Positions 34,709-43,808 of a stretch of 64,000 nucleotides of DNA are shown piece by piece; position 1 is the stretch's first letter, and every line of letters starts with the position of its first letter. Both the position numbers and the translations under genes were made by a program. Origin of the DNA: Luteibacter sp. UNC138MFCol5.1 (GTDB lineage: Bacteria > Pseudomonadota > Gammaproteobacteria > Xanthomonadales > Rhodanobacteraceae); assembly GCF_900110505.1 (NCBI RefSeq), contig NZ_FODZ01000001.1, positions 667,861 to 731,860 on the forward strand, given 5' to 3'. The notes under the pieces are model-generated. The model ran no database searches, was not told where the DNA came from, and saw only the letters and a program-made list of their open reading frames with translations.

Positions 34709-35931
34709 GCCGACTTCACGACGGCGGCGATGGCCTGCGCCTGCGCCTTCTTCATCGCCTCGCCGATCGCGGGACCCTGCAGACCTTTCTCCACGAATGG
34801 CTGCGACGTGACCGCGGCGGCCGCGTCGCGGCACGCGCGCAGGTAATCCGCCTGCGGATACGCGGCATCTTCGCTGCCGAGGCGGCCTCGCTTGTCGGCC
34901 TCGCACGCGAGCAGGAACGTCTCGAGGCGCTGCGGACGGCGTAGCGCGCCAAGCGCTTCCAGCAGGCGCAGGATCGTCGTCGGCTTCAGCTCCAGCGCCA
35001 TGTGCGCGTTGAGGTGGTGTCTGCACACCATCTCCGCCATGAACGCGTACTCGACCGGCACCCTCAGCCGCGCCGACATCGCGCGAACCGGCTCGATGCC
35101 GCGCTGCTCGTGCATGATGTGGCGTGGCAGGACATCCGCCGGCGTCAGCGCCTTGCCGAGATCGTGCGTGAGCGCGCACCAGCCGACCAGCGCGTCGCCC
35201 GGGGCGAGCCTCGCCGCGGCGTCGAGCACCATCTCCACGTGCACGCCGGTGTCGACCTCGGGATGGTATTCCGGCCGTTGCGGCACGCCGTAGAGCGCGT
35301 CGACTTCCGGAAACAGCACGCGCAGCGCGCCGCTTTCGCGAAGCACGCGCAGGAATGCAGACGGCATCGGTTCCGCGAGGGCCTTGCGGGTTTCCGCCCA
35401 GACGCGCTCGGGCACGAGATGGTCGACCTCGCCGTCCTCCACCATGCGCCGCATCAGCGCCATCGTTTCCTCGGCCACGCGGAAGCCCAATGGCGCGTAG
35501 CGCGCGGCGAAGCGCGCCACGCGAAGCAGGCGTACCGGATCTTCGGCGAAGGCATCGGAGACGTGCCGCAGGACACGAGCCTCGATGTCGCCCACGCCCC
35601 CGAAGGGATCGACCAGCGTGCCGTCGTCGCGCTCCGCCATCGCATTGATGGTGAGGTCGCGCCGCTCGAGGTCCTGTTCGACCGTGACGGACGGATCGGC
35701 ATGGAACGCGAAGCCGTGATAACCGCGGCCGGTCTTGCGCTCCGTACGCGCCAGCGCGTATTCCTCCTTCGTGTCGCCGTGGAGGAACACTGGAAAATCC
35801 TTGCCGACGGCGCGGTAGCCCGCGGCGAGCATCTCGTCCGGCGTGGCCCCGACCACGACCCAGTCGCGATCGACGACGGTGCGTCCGAGCAGTTTGTCGC
35901 GGACGGCGCCGCCGACGAGGTAGATGTCCAT
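34705..35931 (-). CDS. cca: CCA tRNA nucleotidyltransferase with HD domain
   Basis: Adds or repairs the 3'-CCA end of tRNAs. The 408-residue protein opens with the nucleotidyltransferase motif [20 protein letters not shown], has [10 protein letters not shown] and [11 protein letters not shown], and carries an HD phosphohydrolase domain in the C-terminal half ([16 protein letters not shown]) as in E. coli Cca. I start at ATG 35931; the frame runs upstream inside the next gene. It ends in a four-base overlap with midA, so the two converging genes share their stop codons. Confidence 0.93.
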   Translation of the reverse strand: MDIYLVGGAVRDKLLGRTVVDRDWVVVGATPDEMLAAGYRAVGKDFPVFLHGDTKEEYALARTERKTGRGYHGFAFHADPSVTVEQDLERRDLTINAMAERDDGTLVDPFGGVGDIEARVLRHVSDAFAEDPVRLLRVARFAARYAPLGFRVAEETMALMRRMVEDGEVDHLVPERVWAETRKALAEPMPSAFLRVLRESGALRVLFPEVDALYGVPQRPEYHPEVDTGVHVEMVLDAAARLAPGDALVGWCALTHDLGKALTPADVLPRHIMHEQRGIEPVRAMSARLRVPVEYAFMAEMVCRHHLNAHMALELKPTTILRLLEALGALRRPQRLETFLLACEADKRGRLGSEDAAYPQADYLRACRDAAAAVTSQPFVEKGLQGPAIGEAMKKAQAQAIAAVVKSA

Positions 35932-35939
35932 GGGTCCGT

Positions 35940-36878
35940 TCAGTGACGGTGGCGACCGCGTGCCTCGTCGAGGCGACGCTGGCGCGCGGACGGCCCGAGC
36001 AGGCGGGGCAGCCATGCGCTCAGGCGTTGCGGGTGGATGCCGAGTTGCGCGAAACCGTCGGTGTGGCCGACCGAATCCGTGAGCAACGAGCGGAAATTGT
36101 CGGGCGTGAACGGCTTGCCCGGCGCGAACTGCGCGAGCTGCGCCTGCAGCCGTCCGAGCGCGTCCGGCAGTGGCAGCACCAGGCGCCGCCGTCCGCGTGC
36201 GTCGCGAATGGCCCTGACGAGGTCGAGCAGCGTCCACACTTCGGGACCGTAGAGTTCGTAGGTGCGCAGCACCGAGGCATCGTCGGCGACGCAGCGCGCC
36301 ACGGCCTCGGCGACGTCTCCCGCGTACGCGGGCGCCATCTTCGCTTCCGGTCGTGGCAGCGGCACCACCGGCTCGATGCGCAGGAGGCCGTCGAAACGTG
36401 TGACGAGGCCATCGCCGGGGCCGAACAGCGTGCTGGGTTCGTAGATCGTCCAGTCGAGCGTGGAGGCCTTCACCAGCGCTTCCGCTTCGCCGCGCGAGCG
36501 CAGGTACCCGGACGACCCGCGTCCCGCGTTGAGCGAGCTCATCATGTGCAGGCGATGCACGCCCACGTCGCGGCACGCGTCGACCACCAGGCGCATCAGG
36601 CCGACGTGCACGCGTTCGAACGTCTGGCGTCCGCTTTCGTTGAGGATGCCCACCATCTGGATCACGGCGTCCGCGCCCGCGATGTGCCGGCGCAGGACGG
36701 CCGGGTCGTAGACATCGGCGCTGACCACGGTGACGCCGCGGCCCACCGCGCGTTGGCGATGGGCTTCGCGGTTGCGGGACAGCAGGAGCAGTTCATGCCC
36801 GTCGGCGGCCAGTCGCGGCACGACATGGCCGCCCAGGAACCCGGTACCACCGAGGATGACGATGCGCTGGCGTTTCAT
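35940..36878 (-). CDS. NAD(P)-binding protein of the NDUFA9/atypical SDR family
   Basis: A 312-residue Rossmann protein with the atypical SDR start [49 protein letters not shown] with the active-site Lys missing from the classical YxxxK position, and [18 protein letters not shown]. This is the complex I NDUFA9-like group, found as a stand-alone protein in bacteria. It may bind NADPH and act in quinone or respiratory assembly. It starts upstream of cca with an eight-base gap, so the pair forms an operon. Confidence 0.82.
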   Translation of the reverse strand: MKRQRIVILGGTGFLGGHVVPRLAADGHELLLLSRNREAHRQRAVGRGVTVVSADVYDPAVLRRHIAGADAVIQMVGILNESGRQTFERVHVGLMRLVVDACRDVGVHRLHMMSSLNAGRGSSGYLRSRGEAEALVKASTLDWTIYEPSTLFGPGDGLVTRFDGLLRIEPVVPLPRPEAKMAPAYAGDVAEAVARCVADDASVLRTYELYGPEVWTLLDLVRAIRDARGRRRLVLPLPDALGRLQAQLAQFAPGKPFTPDNFRSLLTDSVGHTDGFAQLGIHPQRLSAWLPRLLGPSARQRRLDEARGRHRH

Positions 36879-36942
36879 GGAGAGCTCCCGGAAGGCGACG
36901 ACCCGGGCAGCGTAGGCCGCTGGCGTGCCGCCGCCAACCGGT

Positions 36943-39048
36943 TCACTGCTGCGGATCCTGTGGGGTCGGCGCCGACGTGGCGCTGGCGGGCGCGGGCTCC
37001 ATGGCGGCGGGCGTCGACGCCGGCGCCGGCGTGGCGACCGCCGGCGCGGGACAGCTCACCGGCTTGCGCACCGCGCCGCTGGTCGGCAGCGTGTACGTGC
37101 TGCCGAACGGGGTCATGCGCGTGGCGATCGGCAGGGCATTGCCATTGAGGCGCCAGTCGTAGATCACGGCGAAGGCCATCACGCGCGCCACGTACTCGCG
37201 CGTCTCCTTATAGGGAATGCTGACCACGAAGAGGTCGGGCTCGAGGTTCCCGCGCGCCGCGACCCACTGGTCGACCTTGTTCGGGCCCGCGTTGTACGCC
37301 GCGCTGGCGAGCCACGGCGCACCGTTGAAGCGGGCGGCCATCTGCGCGAGGTAGCGCGTGCCGAGCACGATGTTGGTGGTGGGCTCGTAGAGGCTTTCGC
37401 CTCCGGCCCACGAGAGGCCGTTGCGTTGTGCGACGAGCGCGGCCGTCGACGGCAGCAGCTGCATGAGGCCGCGCGCGTCCGCGCCGGAGCGCGCGTCGCT
37501 CATCCATGCGCTTTCCGCGCGAATGATCGCGTAGGCCCACGGCGCTTCGATGCCCGCCTGGCTCGACTGCTCCACGACGCCGTCCTGCCGCGCGAGCGGG
37601 AAGCGCTGCTCGTACAGCCGCAGCGCGTCGCCCGACGAGAGCCCGAAGACCGCGCGGTCGTACCAGCCCTTGCGGAAGGCGAGATCGGCGGCCAGGCGCT
37701 GCGTGTCGGCGTCGCGACCGGCCAGCGCGGCGGTCCATTCGCGCCGTGCCAGCTTCTGCAGCCCCACGGCATAGAGTTCGAAGGCCCGATCCAGCCCGGG
37801 ATCGCCGAGCAGCGCGGCCTCGCGGGTTTCGTCCGTCGCCATGCGGGCGGGGCAGATCGCATACGCGGCATCCACGCGGTCGGCGGCGAGGAACCCGAAA
37901 TAGGTCGCCTCCTGCGCGACGGACTGGTAGATCGCCTTCGCTTCGCCCTGGCGACCGAGCTTCGCCAGCACGAACGCACGGAAATAACGCCACTCGCCAT
38001 CGTCCTTCTGCGACGCGCCAAGCGCGTCGAGCGCGCTAAGCGCCGCGGGCCAGTCCTGGCGTGCGAGCGCGACGCGGACGCGCCATTCGCGTGTGGCATC
38101 GGTCTGCGCGCCGGCGGGCAGCGCGGCCAGCCGGTCGAGCGCGGAGGCGTCGAAGTCGGTGGCATGGAACAGCGCGAGCGCATTCTCGATCGCGCCGGTC
38201 TGCTGCTCGCTCAGGGTGAAACGCGGGCGCAGCGTCGTCCAGGCGGTATCGGCCGCGGTCGACTGCTTGCGCGCCATGCGCTGCAGCGCGAGGGTGACCG
38301 CCTGTCGATGGCGTGGCGTGTCCGGCCAGTTCGCCGCGCCGGACAGCGCGGTGGCGGGATCGTTGAGCGCCTGGGCGATGCGTTGGGCTGCGATCGCGTC
38401 CTCGGGCGGCAGCCACGGCGCGAGCGACGCGACGGTGCCGCCCTTGCCCGCGTCGGCCGCGATCTGGATCCGGGACCAGAGGCGCTCCGGCGTCAGCAAG
38501 CCCTGGTCGTGCGCCGCCGCGATGACGGGATCGCAGGCGTTCGGCAGGCTCGCCTTCTTCCACAGGTCGGCGAGGTCGCGCTCGAAGACCAGGGGCTCGC
38601 CGCGCGACAGGCGCGCCTGCAATGCGAAACAACTCAGGCTGTCGCCGAGGCCGGGCTGGTACATGGCGGTAAACGTCGCCCAGTCCTTGCGTCGCGCCAG
38701 TTCGCCCAGGAAGTCGCGGCGGAGGTCGGCGGCGGGAATCATCCCCGGATAGCGCGACAGATAGGCGTCGACGCGCGCACGGTCGAGCGTGCGCAGGTCG
38801 TGGCTCAGCGCCGCCGCCTCCAGATAGGGGAACAGCACGTAGTTCTCGAGTCCGGCCGCCTGCGCGCGCCATGCGTCGCCACCCTGCTGCGCGCTGGCAT
38901 AGGCCTGGCGGAAACGGAGGCGCTCGGCCGCCGAGCCTTCGGCCTGCGCGGCGACCACCGTGCCGACGCCCATGGCGACGAGCGCGAGGTGGGCCAGGAT
39001 GCGCAAGGGGCGGGCGGCACGGCGCGCGGCCGAGGCGTTCGTCATCAT
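36943..39048 (-). CDS. slt: Soluble lytic murein transglycosylase (Slt70-like)
   Basis: Cleaves peptidoglycan glycan strands with formation of anhydromuramic ends. The 701-residue protein has a signal peptide (hydrophobic stretch about 14-36, cleavage near AQA), a long alpha-helical superhelical U-domain, and a C-terminal SLT domain with the catalytic Glu in IIRAESAWMSDARSG, GLMQLLPSTAALVA, and AAYNAGPNKVDQW. The last 45 residues are a Pro/Ala-rich extension, longer than in E. coli Slt. The gene is divergent from the GH17 gene. Confidence 0.93.
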   Translation of the reverse strand: MMTNASAARRAARPLRILAHLALVAMGVGTVVAAQAEGSAAERLRFRQAYASAQQGGDAWRAQAAGLENYVLFPYLEAAALSHDLRTLDRARVDAYLSRYPGMIPAADLRRDFLGELARRKDWATFTAMYQPGLGDSLSCFALQARLSRGEPLVFERDLADLWKKASLPNACDPVIAAAHDQGLLTPERLWSRIQIAADAGKGGTVASLAPWLPPEDAIAAQRIAQALNDPATALSGAANWPDTPRHRQAVTLALQRMARKQSTAADTAWTTLRPRFTLSEQQTGAIENALALFHATDFDASALDRLAALPAGAQTDATREWRVRVALARQDWPAALSALDALGASQKDDGEWRYFRAFVLAKLGRQGEAKAIYQSVAQEATYFGFLAADRVDAAYAICPARMATDETREAALLGDPGLDRAFELYAVGLQKLARREWTAALAGRDADTQRLAADLAFRKGWYDRAVFGLSSGDALRLYEQRFPLARQDGVVEQSSQAGIEAPWAYAIIRAESAWMSDARSGADARGLMQLLPSTAALVAQRNGLSWAGGESLYEPTTNIVLGTRYLAQMAARFNGAPWLASAAYNAGPNKVDQWVAARGNLEPDLFVVSIPYKETREYVARVMAFAVIYDWRLNGNALPIATRMTPFGSTYTLPTSGAVRKPVSCPAPAVATPAPASTPAAMEPAPASATSAPTPQDPQQ

Positions 39049-39194
39049 CGGGTTCCTTCACGAGTGCATACCGACCGGATTGTAAGGTAACCGTGCGCGC
39101 AGGCCGGATGAACGGACGCGATGGCGAACATCGCCCTTATCCACGCGGCCCGCTAAGCTTGTACCGTTCACCCCTGGACACGACTCGGAACGGC

Positions 39195-40835
39195 ATGTCG
39201 CCCCCATCCTCCCTCGCGCGGCTTGCGCGACCGCTCGCATGGATCGTCCTCGTCATCGCCGCCGTGTTCGGCGTGGCGTACTGGTGGCTGCTGGGTCGCC
39301 CCGTCGATCTGCCGGATTCGCCCACGGCGAAGATCGCCTGCGTCTCCTATGCGCCCTATCGCCTCGACGGCGAGACCCCCTTCGATCCGAATGCCTTCAT
39401 CTCACCCGAACGCATCGACGCCGACCTGAAGGCGCTGTCGACGCGATTCGATTGCGTCCGCACGTATTCGATGGGACAGGGCCTGGGCGCGGTGCCCGAC
39501 ATCGCCGGTCGCTACGGCATGAAGGTGCTGATGGGCATCTGGCTCGGGCGCGACACGATCGCCAACGAGCGCGAGATCAAGCTCGGCCTCGAGGCGGCGA
39601 AGCGCGACCACGCGAGCCTGCGCGGCATCGTCGTGGGCAACGAGGTGCTGCTGCGTGGCGAGCTTTCGGAGAAGGCGCTGGCGGCGTACATCGAGCGCGT
39701 CAACGCGGCCACCGACGTTCCGGTGACCTATGCCGACGTCTGGGAGTTCTGGCAGAAACATCCCGGTCTGGCCAAAGCGGTCGACTACGTGACGATCCAC
39801 ATCCTGCCCTACTGGGAGGACGAACCCGTCGCGCCGGAGAAGGCCGTGCGCCACGTGGCGGACGTCTACCAGCGCATGAAGGCGGAATTCGCCGGACGCC
39901 AGGTCATGATCGGCGAGACGGGTTGGCCGAGTCAGGGGCGCACGCGGCGCGAGGCGAGCGCCAGCCTCGTCAACGAGGCGCGCTACGTGCGCGAGTTCCT
40001 CAACTACGCCGCGACCGTCGACATGCCGTACAACGTCATCGAGGCGTTCGACCAGCCGTGGAAGCGCGATCTCGAAGGCACGGTCGGCGGCTTCTGGGGC
40101 ATCTTCGACGTCCATGCCGAGCCGAAGTTCGCGATGGTGGGACCCGTGGTGGAGGAGCCGCGCTGGACGTGGGCCATCGCCGCGGGTGGTCTCGGCGCGC
40201 TGGTTTTCATCGTCGGCGGCGCGGTGCGCCGGCGTTGGCGGGGCGCGGCGGGCTGGAGCGCGCTCGCGCTCGCCGGCTTCGCTTCGGGCACGGCGCTCGC
40301 GGCGCATGCGCGCCTGCTCCTGTTCGCCTGCCGCGACACGACCGAATGGATCGTCGGCGCCGTCATCGGCGTGGCCGGTGGCGTCACCGCCTTCCTGCTG
40401 GCACGGGCCATCGCCGCACGCCTCGCCGCGCCGGTGAGCCCGGCGGCCGTCGCGCCGCGTCCCGCCGAGCGTCGTCGCTGGGGCATCCAGTGGGCGGACA
40501 CGTTCACGCCGCAGCGCTTCTTCTGGATGTTCGTGCTGACGCTGTACGGCGTCCTGATGGTGTTCAACGGTCGCTACCGCGACTTCCCCGTCGGTCTGTT
40601 CGCGCTGCCCTGCGTGGGCTTCTTCGTGCTGGCGCTACTGCGCACGCGCGACGCGATCGCGAAGCCGCTGGTCGAAGAACGCCTGCTCGCGGTCTGGCTC
40701 GTGATCCTCGGTGCCGCTGTCGTGGTGCAGGAGCGGGGCATCAACGTCGTGTCGTGGGGCTGGCTGCTGCTCAACCTGCTGCTCGCCGTGCCGGTGCTGG
40801 TCGAGTGGCGCCGGGCGGCCGCCCGGGCGCCGTAG
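39195..40835 (+). CDS. Membrane protein with a GH17 (beta-1,3-glucanase/glucan transferase) domain
   Basis: A 546-residue protein with an N-terminal membrane helix (about 10-33), a periplasmic GH17 TIM barrel (about 45-320) and six to seven C-terminal helices. The two catalytic Glu residues are clear: IVVGNEVLLRG (acid/base) and MIGETGWPSQG (nucleophile). The arrangement resembles NdvC-type proteins linked to beta-1,6/1,3-glucan synthesis in rhizobia and pseudomonads. It may modify cyclic or osmoregulated periplasmic glucans, but no glucan synthase is nearby. The start ATG 39195 is at the membrane helix. Confidence 0.82.
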   Translation: MSPPSSLARLARPLAWIVLVIAAVFGVAYWWLLGRPVDLPDSPTAKIACVSYAPYRLDGETPFDPNAFISPERIDADLKALSTRFDCVRTYSMGQGLGAVPDIAGRYGMKVLMGIWLGRDTIANEREIKLGLEAAKRDHASLRGIVVGNEVLLRGELSEKALAAYIERVNAATDVPVTYADVWEFWQKHPGLAKAVDYVTIHILPYWEDEPVAPEKAVRHVADVYQRMKAEFAGRQVMIGETGWPSQGRTRREASASLVNEARYVREFLNYAATVDMPYNVIEAFDQPWKRDLEGTVGGFWGIFDVHAEPKFAMVGPVVEEPRWTWAIAAGGLGALVFIVGGAVRRRWRGAAGWSALALAGFASGTALAAHARLLLFACRDTTEWIVGAVIGVAGGVTAFLLARAIAARLAAPVSPAAVAPRPAERRRWGIQWADTFTPQRFFWMFVLTLYGVLMVFNGRYRDFPVGLFALPCVGFFVLALLRTRDAIAKPLVEERLLAVWLVILGAAVVVQERGINVVSWGWLLLNLLLAVPVLVEWRRAAARAP

Positions 40836-40849
40836 CAACCCGGCGGAGT

Positions 40850-40873
40850 GTAGGAGCCGATCGTATCGGCGAT
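40850..40873. repeat. Half copy of the GGGAGCCGATCGTATCGGC repeat
   Basis: GTAGGAGCCGATCGTATCGG followed by CGAT; only one arm of the longer palindromes at 11184, 20308 and 45448. It lies between the convergent GH17 gene and the small membrane protein gene. The arm is partly self-complementary (GCCGATCGTATCGGC) and can form its own short hairpin. Confidence 0.85.
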
Positions 40874-40880
40874 CGATGCG

Positions 40881-41258
40881 TCAGGCGACCGCGGGACGTG
40901 CGCGGTCGACCTGCACGCGCACCAGCCGAAGCGCGCCGATCAGCAGCGCGAACGCGCCGGCTTCGTAGCAATACAGCTGCAGGGCGATGACGCCCAGCGA
41001 TGTGGCGACGACCGCGGCCACCGTGCTGCGCAGGAAAAGCGACACCAACGCGGCGACGGCGGCGGCATAGCCGTAACCGTAGCTCAGGAAGCCCAGGACG
41101 ATCAGGTTGCGCGTGCCGCACCACCAGGGGCCGTGGCCGGCTTCGCATGCGTAAGCGATGTGCGGCGGCTCGATGAAACCGTAACGTACCCACGTGGCGA
41201 CGATCGCCGCGATGACGATGACGACCCAGGGCAGGGCGGCGCGAAGACGGGAAGGCAT
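40881..41258 (-). CDS. Hypothetical small membrane protein
   Basis: A 125-residue protein with about three or four hydrophobic helices (around 9-27, 52-80 and 85-115) and a Cys-containing loop (YACEAGHGPWWCGTRN). I do not recognise the family. It begins eight bases after the end of the phosphodiesterase gene and is probably co-transcribed with it. The frame extends upstream over that gene, so the ATG at 41258 is the plausible start. Confidence 0.65.
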   Translation of the reverse strand: MPSRLRAALPWVVIVIAAIVATWVRYGFIEPPHIAYACEAGHGPWWCGTRNLIVLGFLSYGYGYAAAVAALVSLFLRSTVAAVVATSLGVIALQLYCYEAGAFALLIGALRLVRVQVDRARPAVA

Positions 41259-41266
41259 GCGTGGGT

Positions 41267-42082
41267 TCAGTCCGATGTGGCCGCGCCCGCGGCCTGCGCG
41301 AGAGCGATGGGCAGGCGGATTTCGGCGGCGATGGGCAGATGATCGGAGAACGCGCGGGGCAATGTCCACGTCCGCTCGAGTGCGATGTCGGTGGACGTGA
41401 GGATATGGTCGAGCGCGCGCCGCGGTTTCCAGCTGGGGAACGTGGGCGTCGGCGTCGCGGGCGGCTGGAGTGCCGTCTTCGCGAAGAGGTGGCGCATCTC
41501 CGCGCTGGTCGGCTCGGTGTTGAGGTCGCCCATCAGCACGGCGTGCGGATACGGCGCGAGCAGTTCGGCGATGAAGGCGAGCTGTCCCATCCGGGCCGCC
41601 GCGCCGAGCGACAGGTGGGCGATGACCACCACCAGCGCGTCGTCGCCCTGGCCGAAGCGCACGAAAAGGGCACCGCGGCCCTTGATCCGGCCCGGCAGCG
41701 GGTAATCGATGACTTCCGACGGTTCCAGGCGGCTGAGCAGGCCGTTGGCCGAATGCGCCACGCGTGCCATCGGCCGGTTCGGCTGATGGCTCCAGTACGG
41801 CATGCCGGCGGCTTCGGCGATGTAGCGGGTCTGGTTGAGGAAGCCGGAGCGCAGGCTTCCCGCGTCGGCCTCCTGCAGGCCGACCACGTCGAACTCGTGA
41901 AGCAGTTCGGCGAGCGAATCGAGGTTGGCGAGTTTGGCCCGGCCGGGCAGCACCGCGTTGACGCTCCGCGTGACGTAGTCGCTGTAACGCTGCACGCTCG
42001 CACCGGCGAGGATGTTGCAGCTCAGCAGCCGCAACGTGCACTGCGGCGAGGCGGGCTGGAGTTTCGGCGAGGCGCGGGTCAT
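41267..42082 (-). CDS. Endonuclease/exonuclease/phosphatase (EEP) family protein
   Basis: Phosphodiesterase fold shared by DNase I, exonuclease III and sphingomyelinase. The 271-residue product has the core residues: LRLLSCNI at the N-terminus, GLQEADAGS (metal-binding Glu), LMGDLNTEP (Asp-Asn), HILTSTD and FSDHLPIAAE (catalytic His). No signal peptide is evident. Which phosphodiester it cleaves is unknown. It may be in an operon with the small membrane gene after it. Confidence 0.85.
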   Translation of the reverse strand: MTRASPKLQPASPQCTLRLLSCNILAGASVQRYSDYVTRSVNAVLPGRAKLANLDSLAELLHEFDVVGLQEADAGSLRSGFLNQTRYIAEAAGMPYWSHQPNRPMARVAHSANGLLSRLEPSEVIDYPLPGRIKGRGALFVRFGQGDDALVVVIAHLSLGAAARMGQLAFIAELLAPYPHAVLMGDLNTEPTSAEMRHLFAKTALQPPATPTPTFPSWKPRRALDHILTSTDIALERTWTLPRAFSDHLPIAAEIRLPIALAQAAGAATSD

Positions 42083-42120
42083 GGGTGTCGCATCGTTCTA
42101 GACTGGCTTGAGGGCCAGAG

Positions 42121-42151
42121 GATGCCCTCCGCCGTGTGAACGGAGGGCATC
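42121..42151. terminator. Hairpin downstream of the first dsbA gene
   Basis: GATGCCCTCCG (42121-42131), nine-base loop, CGGAGGGCATC (42141-42151): an 11-bp perfect stem in the gap between the dsbA stop at 42165 and the start of the EEP gene at 42082. It lacks a T run, so it may be an imperfect or Rho-assisted terminator. Confidence 0.65.
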
Positions 42152-42164
42152 GGTGGGCGAGGGC

Positions 42165-42818
42165 TTACTTGCCGCCCTTCAGTTCCTTGTCGACCAGGTA
42201 CTTCGCGACGCCGTCGAGTTCGTCGAAGCTCTTGATCGAATTGCTGCGGTACTTGCCGTCGACGACGATCGTGGGCGTGCCGTCGATGCCCCAGCCCTGG
42301 ATCAGCTTCGAGTCCGCGAGGATGCGGTTCTTCACGGCGTCGCTCTTCGCCGCGGCGAGGAACTTCGCTTCGTCGACGCCATAGTTCTGCTTGTACCAGC
42401 CGGCCAGCTCCTCGATCGTGCGCAGCGGGTAGTGGTCCATGTGGATGGCCTTGAACAGCGCCGCGTGCGCCGCCGGAGCCACCTTCAGTTCCTTCGCCGC
42501 GTAGTACGCCTGTGCGTACGGCAGCCAGGCGTCGTTGAACGCGGCCGGCACGGCATGGAACACCACGCCCTTCGGCAATTCCTTCTGCAGCTTCTCGGCG
42601 TACTCCTCGTAGTGCGCGCAATGCACGCAGCCATACGAGAACACTTCCACGACCTCGACCTTGCCGTCCTTCGGATCGAGGCGGCCCGGCGTGGTCGTGG
42701 CGACGTATTCCGTGCCTTCGGTGTACGCCGGCTTGGCGGCTGCATCTTCGGCGGGGCGGGCGCTGCACGCGGCAGTCAGCGCGAGGCCGACGAAGAGGAT
42801 GGAAAGACGCTTGAACAT
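42165..42818 (-). CDS. dsbA: Thiol:disulfide interchange protein DsbA (CVHC type)
   Basis: Introduces disulfides into periplasmic proteins. The 217-residue product has a signal sequence (FKRLSILFVGLALTAACS), the redox site CVHC at residues 64-67 (SYGCVHCAHY) and the cis-Pro segment GIDGTPTIVVDGKY. The CVHC site is typical of xanthomonad DsbA, where E. coli has CPHC. A TAAC segment resembles a lipobox but lacks the -3 Leu, so lipidation is uncertain. I start at ATG 42818 (GGAG site upstream) and not at 42881. A paralogue lies directly upstream. Confidence 0.9.
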   Translation of the reverse strand: MFKRLSILFVGLALTAACSARPAEDAAAKPAYTEGTEYVATTTPGRLDPKDGKVEVVEVFSYGCVHCAHYEEYAEKLQKELPKGVVFHAVPAAFNDAWLPYAQAYYAAKELKVAPAAHAALFKAIHMDHYPLRTIEELAGWYKQNYGVDEAKFLAAAKSDAVKNRILADSKLIQGWGIDGTPTIVVDGKYRSNSIKSFDELDGVAKYLVDKELKGGK

Positions 42819-42847
42819 CGGGATCTCCTGTAAGGGTCGAAGCGCGG

Positions 42848-43735
42848 TCACTTGCCCGCGGCTTCCTTGCTGACGAGCCACTGGACCAGCTCGACGGACT
42901 GCGGATAACCACCGGCGCTGCCCGGCGTGAGACGGTACTTGCCGTTCACGACGATCGTCGGCGTGCTATCGACCTCGTACGCACGGATCAGTTCATCGGC
43001 CCGCTTCATCTTGGTGTTGATGGTGAACGAGTTGGCCGTGGCCACGAAGTCTTCCGCCTTGATGCCGGACTTCGCGTAGAACTTCGCCACGTCGTCGATC
43101 GTCGGCCAGCCCGACGGCGCCTTCGGCTTGCCCGTCTTCTGGTCCATGATGCCGAGCTCGCCGCTCTTGAACACGGCGTCGAACATCGCGTCGTGCGTCT
43201 GCTTGTCCACGCCCAGCGCCTGCGCGGTGAGGTAGGCGCGCTGGAGCAGGGGCCAGTTCTCGTCCGGGCGGAACGAGGCCGGCGTATAGGTCATCACCGT
43301 GCCCTTCGGCAGGCTCTTCGCCAGTTCGTCCACCACGCCGTGGTACTGGAAGCAGGCGGGGCAGCCGTACGAGAACACCTCGGTGACTTCGATCTTGCCC
43401 GGGGTGCTCGTCGGCTGCGCCGGGTCGATGCGGAAGTAGTTCTTCCCCTCCACCCATTTGCCATCGTCGACGAACGGCTTCGGGTCCGGGCGCTTCGCGT
43501 CGTCGGCGTCGGCGGATGCCGCGGGCGTCGGCGCGGCCGCGGCCGTGCCCGTCGCCGCCGGAGCGGCGGTCGTGGCGGGTGCCGGTGTCGTCGCGGGGGC
43601 GGGGGGCGCCGCGGCCGCGGTCTGGGCCGGCGCGGGGGTGGAGCCGGCCGCTGGCGCGGCGGTGTCGCCGTTGCCGGAACCGCAGGCCGCGAGGCCGATC
43701 AGGGCCGCGCAGAGGAGGGGAAGGCGCATACGCAT
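42848..43735 (-). CDS. DsbA-like thioredoxin-fold lipoprotein (CPAC type)
   Basis: Paralogue of the neighbouring DsbA. The 295-residue protein has a lipoprotein signal with lipobox LAAC (Cys18), a long Ala/Pro/Thr-rich linker (about 21-83) that lets the domain reach away from the membrane, and a DsbA-like domain with active site CPAC at residues 125-128 (FSYGCPACFQYH). The cis-Pro strand VDSTPTIVVNGKYR is also present. The CPAC site and the linker distinguish it from the CVHC protein, suggesting different partners. The gene ends 29 bases before the dsbA start and both are likely one operon. Confidence 0.88.
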   Translation of the reverse strand: MRMRLPLLCAALIGLAACGSGNGDTAAPAAGSTPAPAQTAAAAPPAPATTPAPATTAAPAATGTAAAAPTPAASADADDAKRPDPKPFVDDGKWVEGKNYFRIDPAQPTSTPGKIEVTEVFSYGCPACFQYHGVVDELAKSLPKGTVMTYTPASFRPDENWPLLQRAYLTAQALGVDKQTHDAMFDAVFKSGELGIMDQKTGKPKAPSGWPTIDDVAKFYAKSGIKAEDFVATANSFTINTKMKRADELIRAYEVDSTPTIVVNGKYRLTPGSAGGYPQSVELVQWLVSKEAAGK

Positions 43736-43765
43736 GGGGGGTCCTTTTCTTACCTTCTGAAACGA

Positions 43766-43787
43766 GAACGGGCCCGAGGGCCCGTTC
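43766..43787. terminator. Hairpin between cytochrome c4 and the DsbA-like gene
   Basis: GAACGGGCC, a short CGAG loop, GGCCCGTTC: a 9-bp perfect stem in the 73-base gap. On the minus strand it is followed by TCGTTTC, a poor T run. It would reduce read-through from the cytochrome gene. Confidence 0.6.
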
Positions 43788-43808
43788 GATCTTCACACTT
43801 TAACGCCA

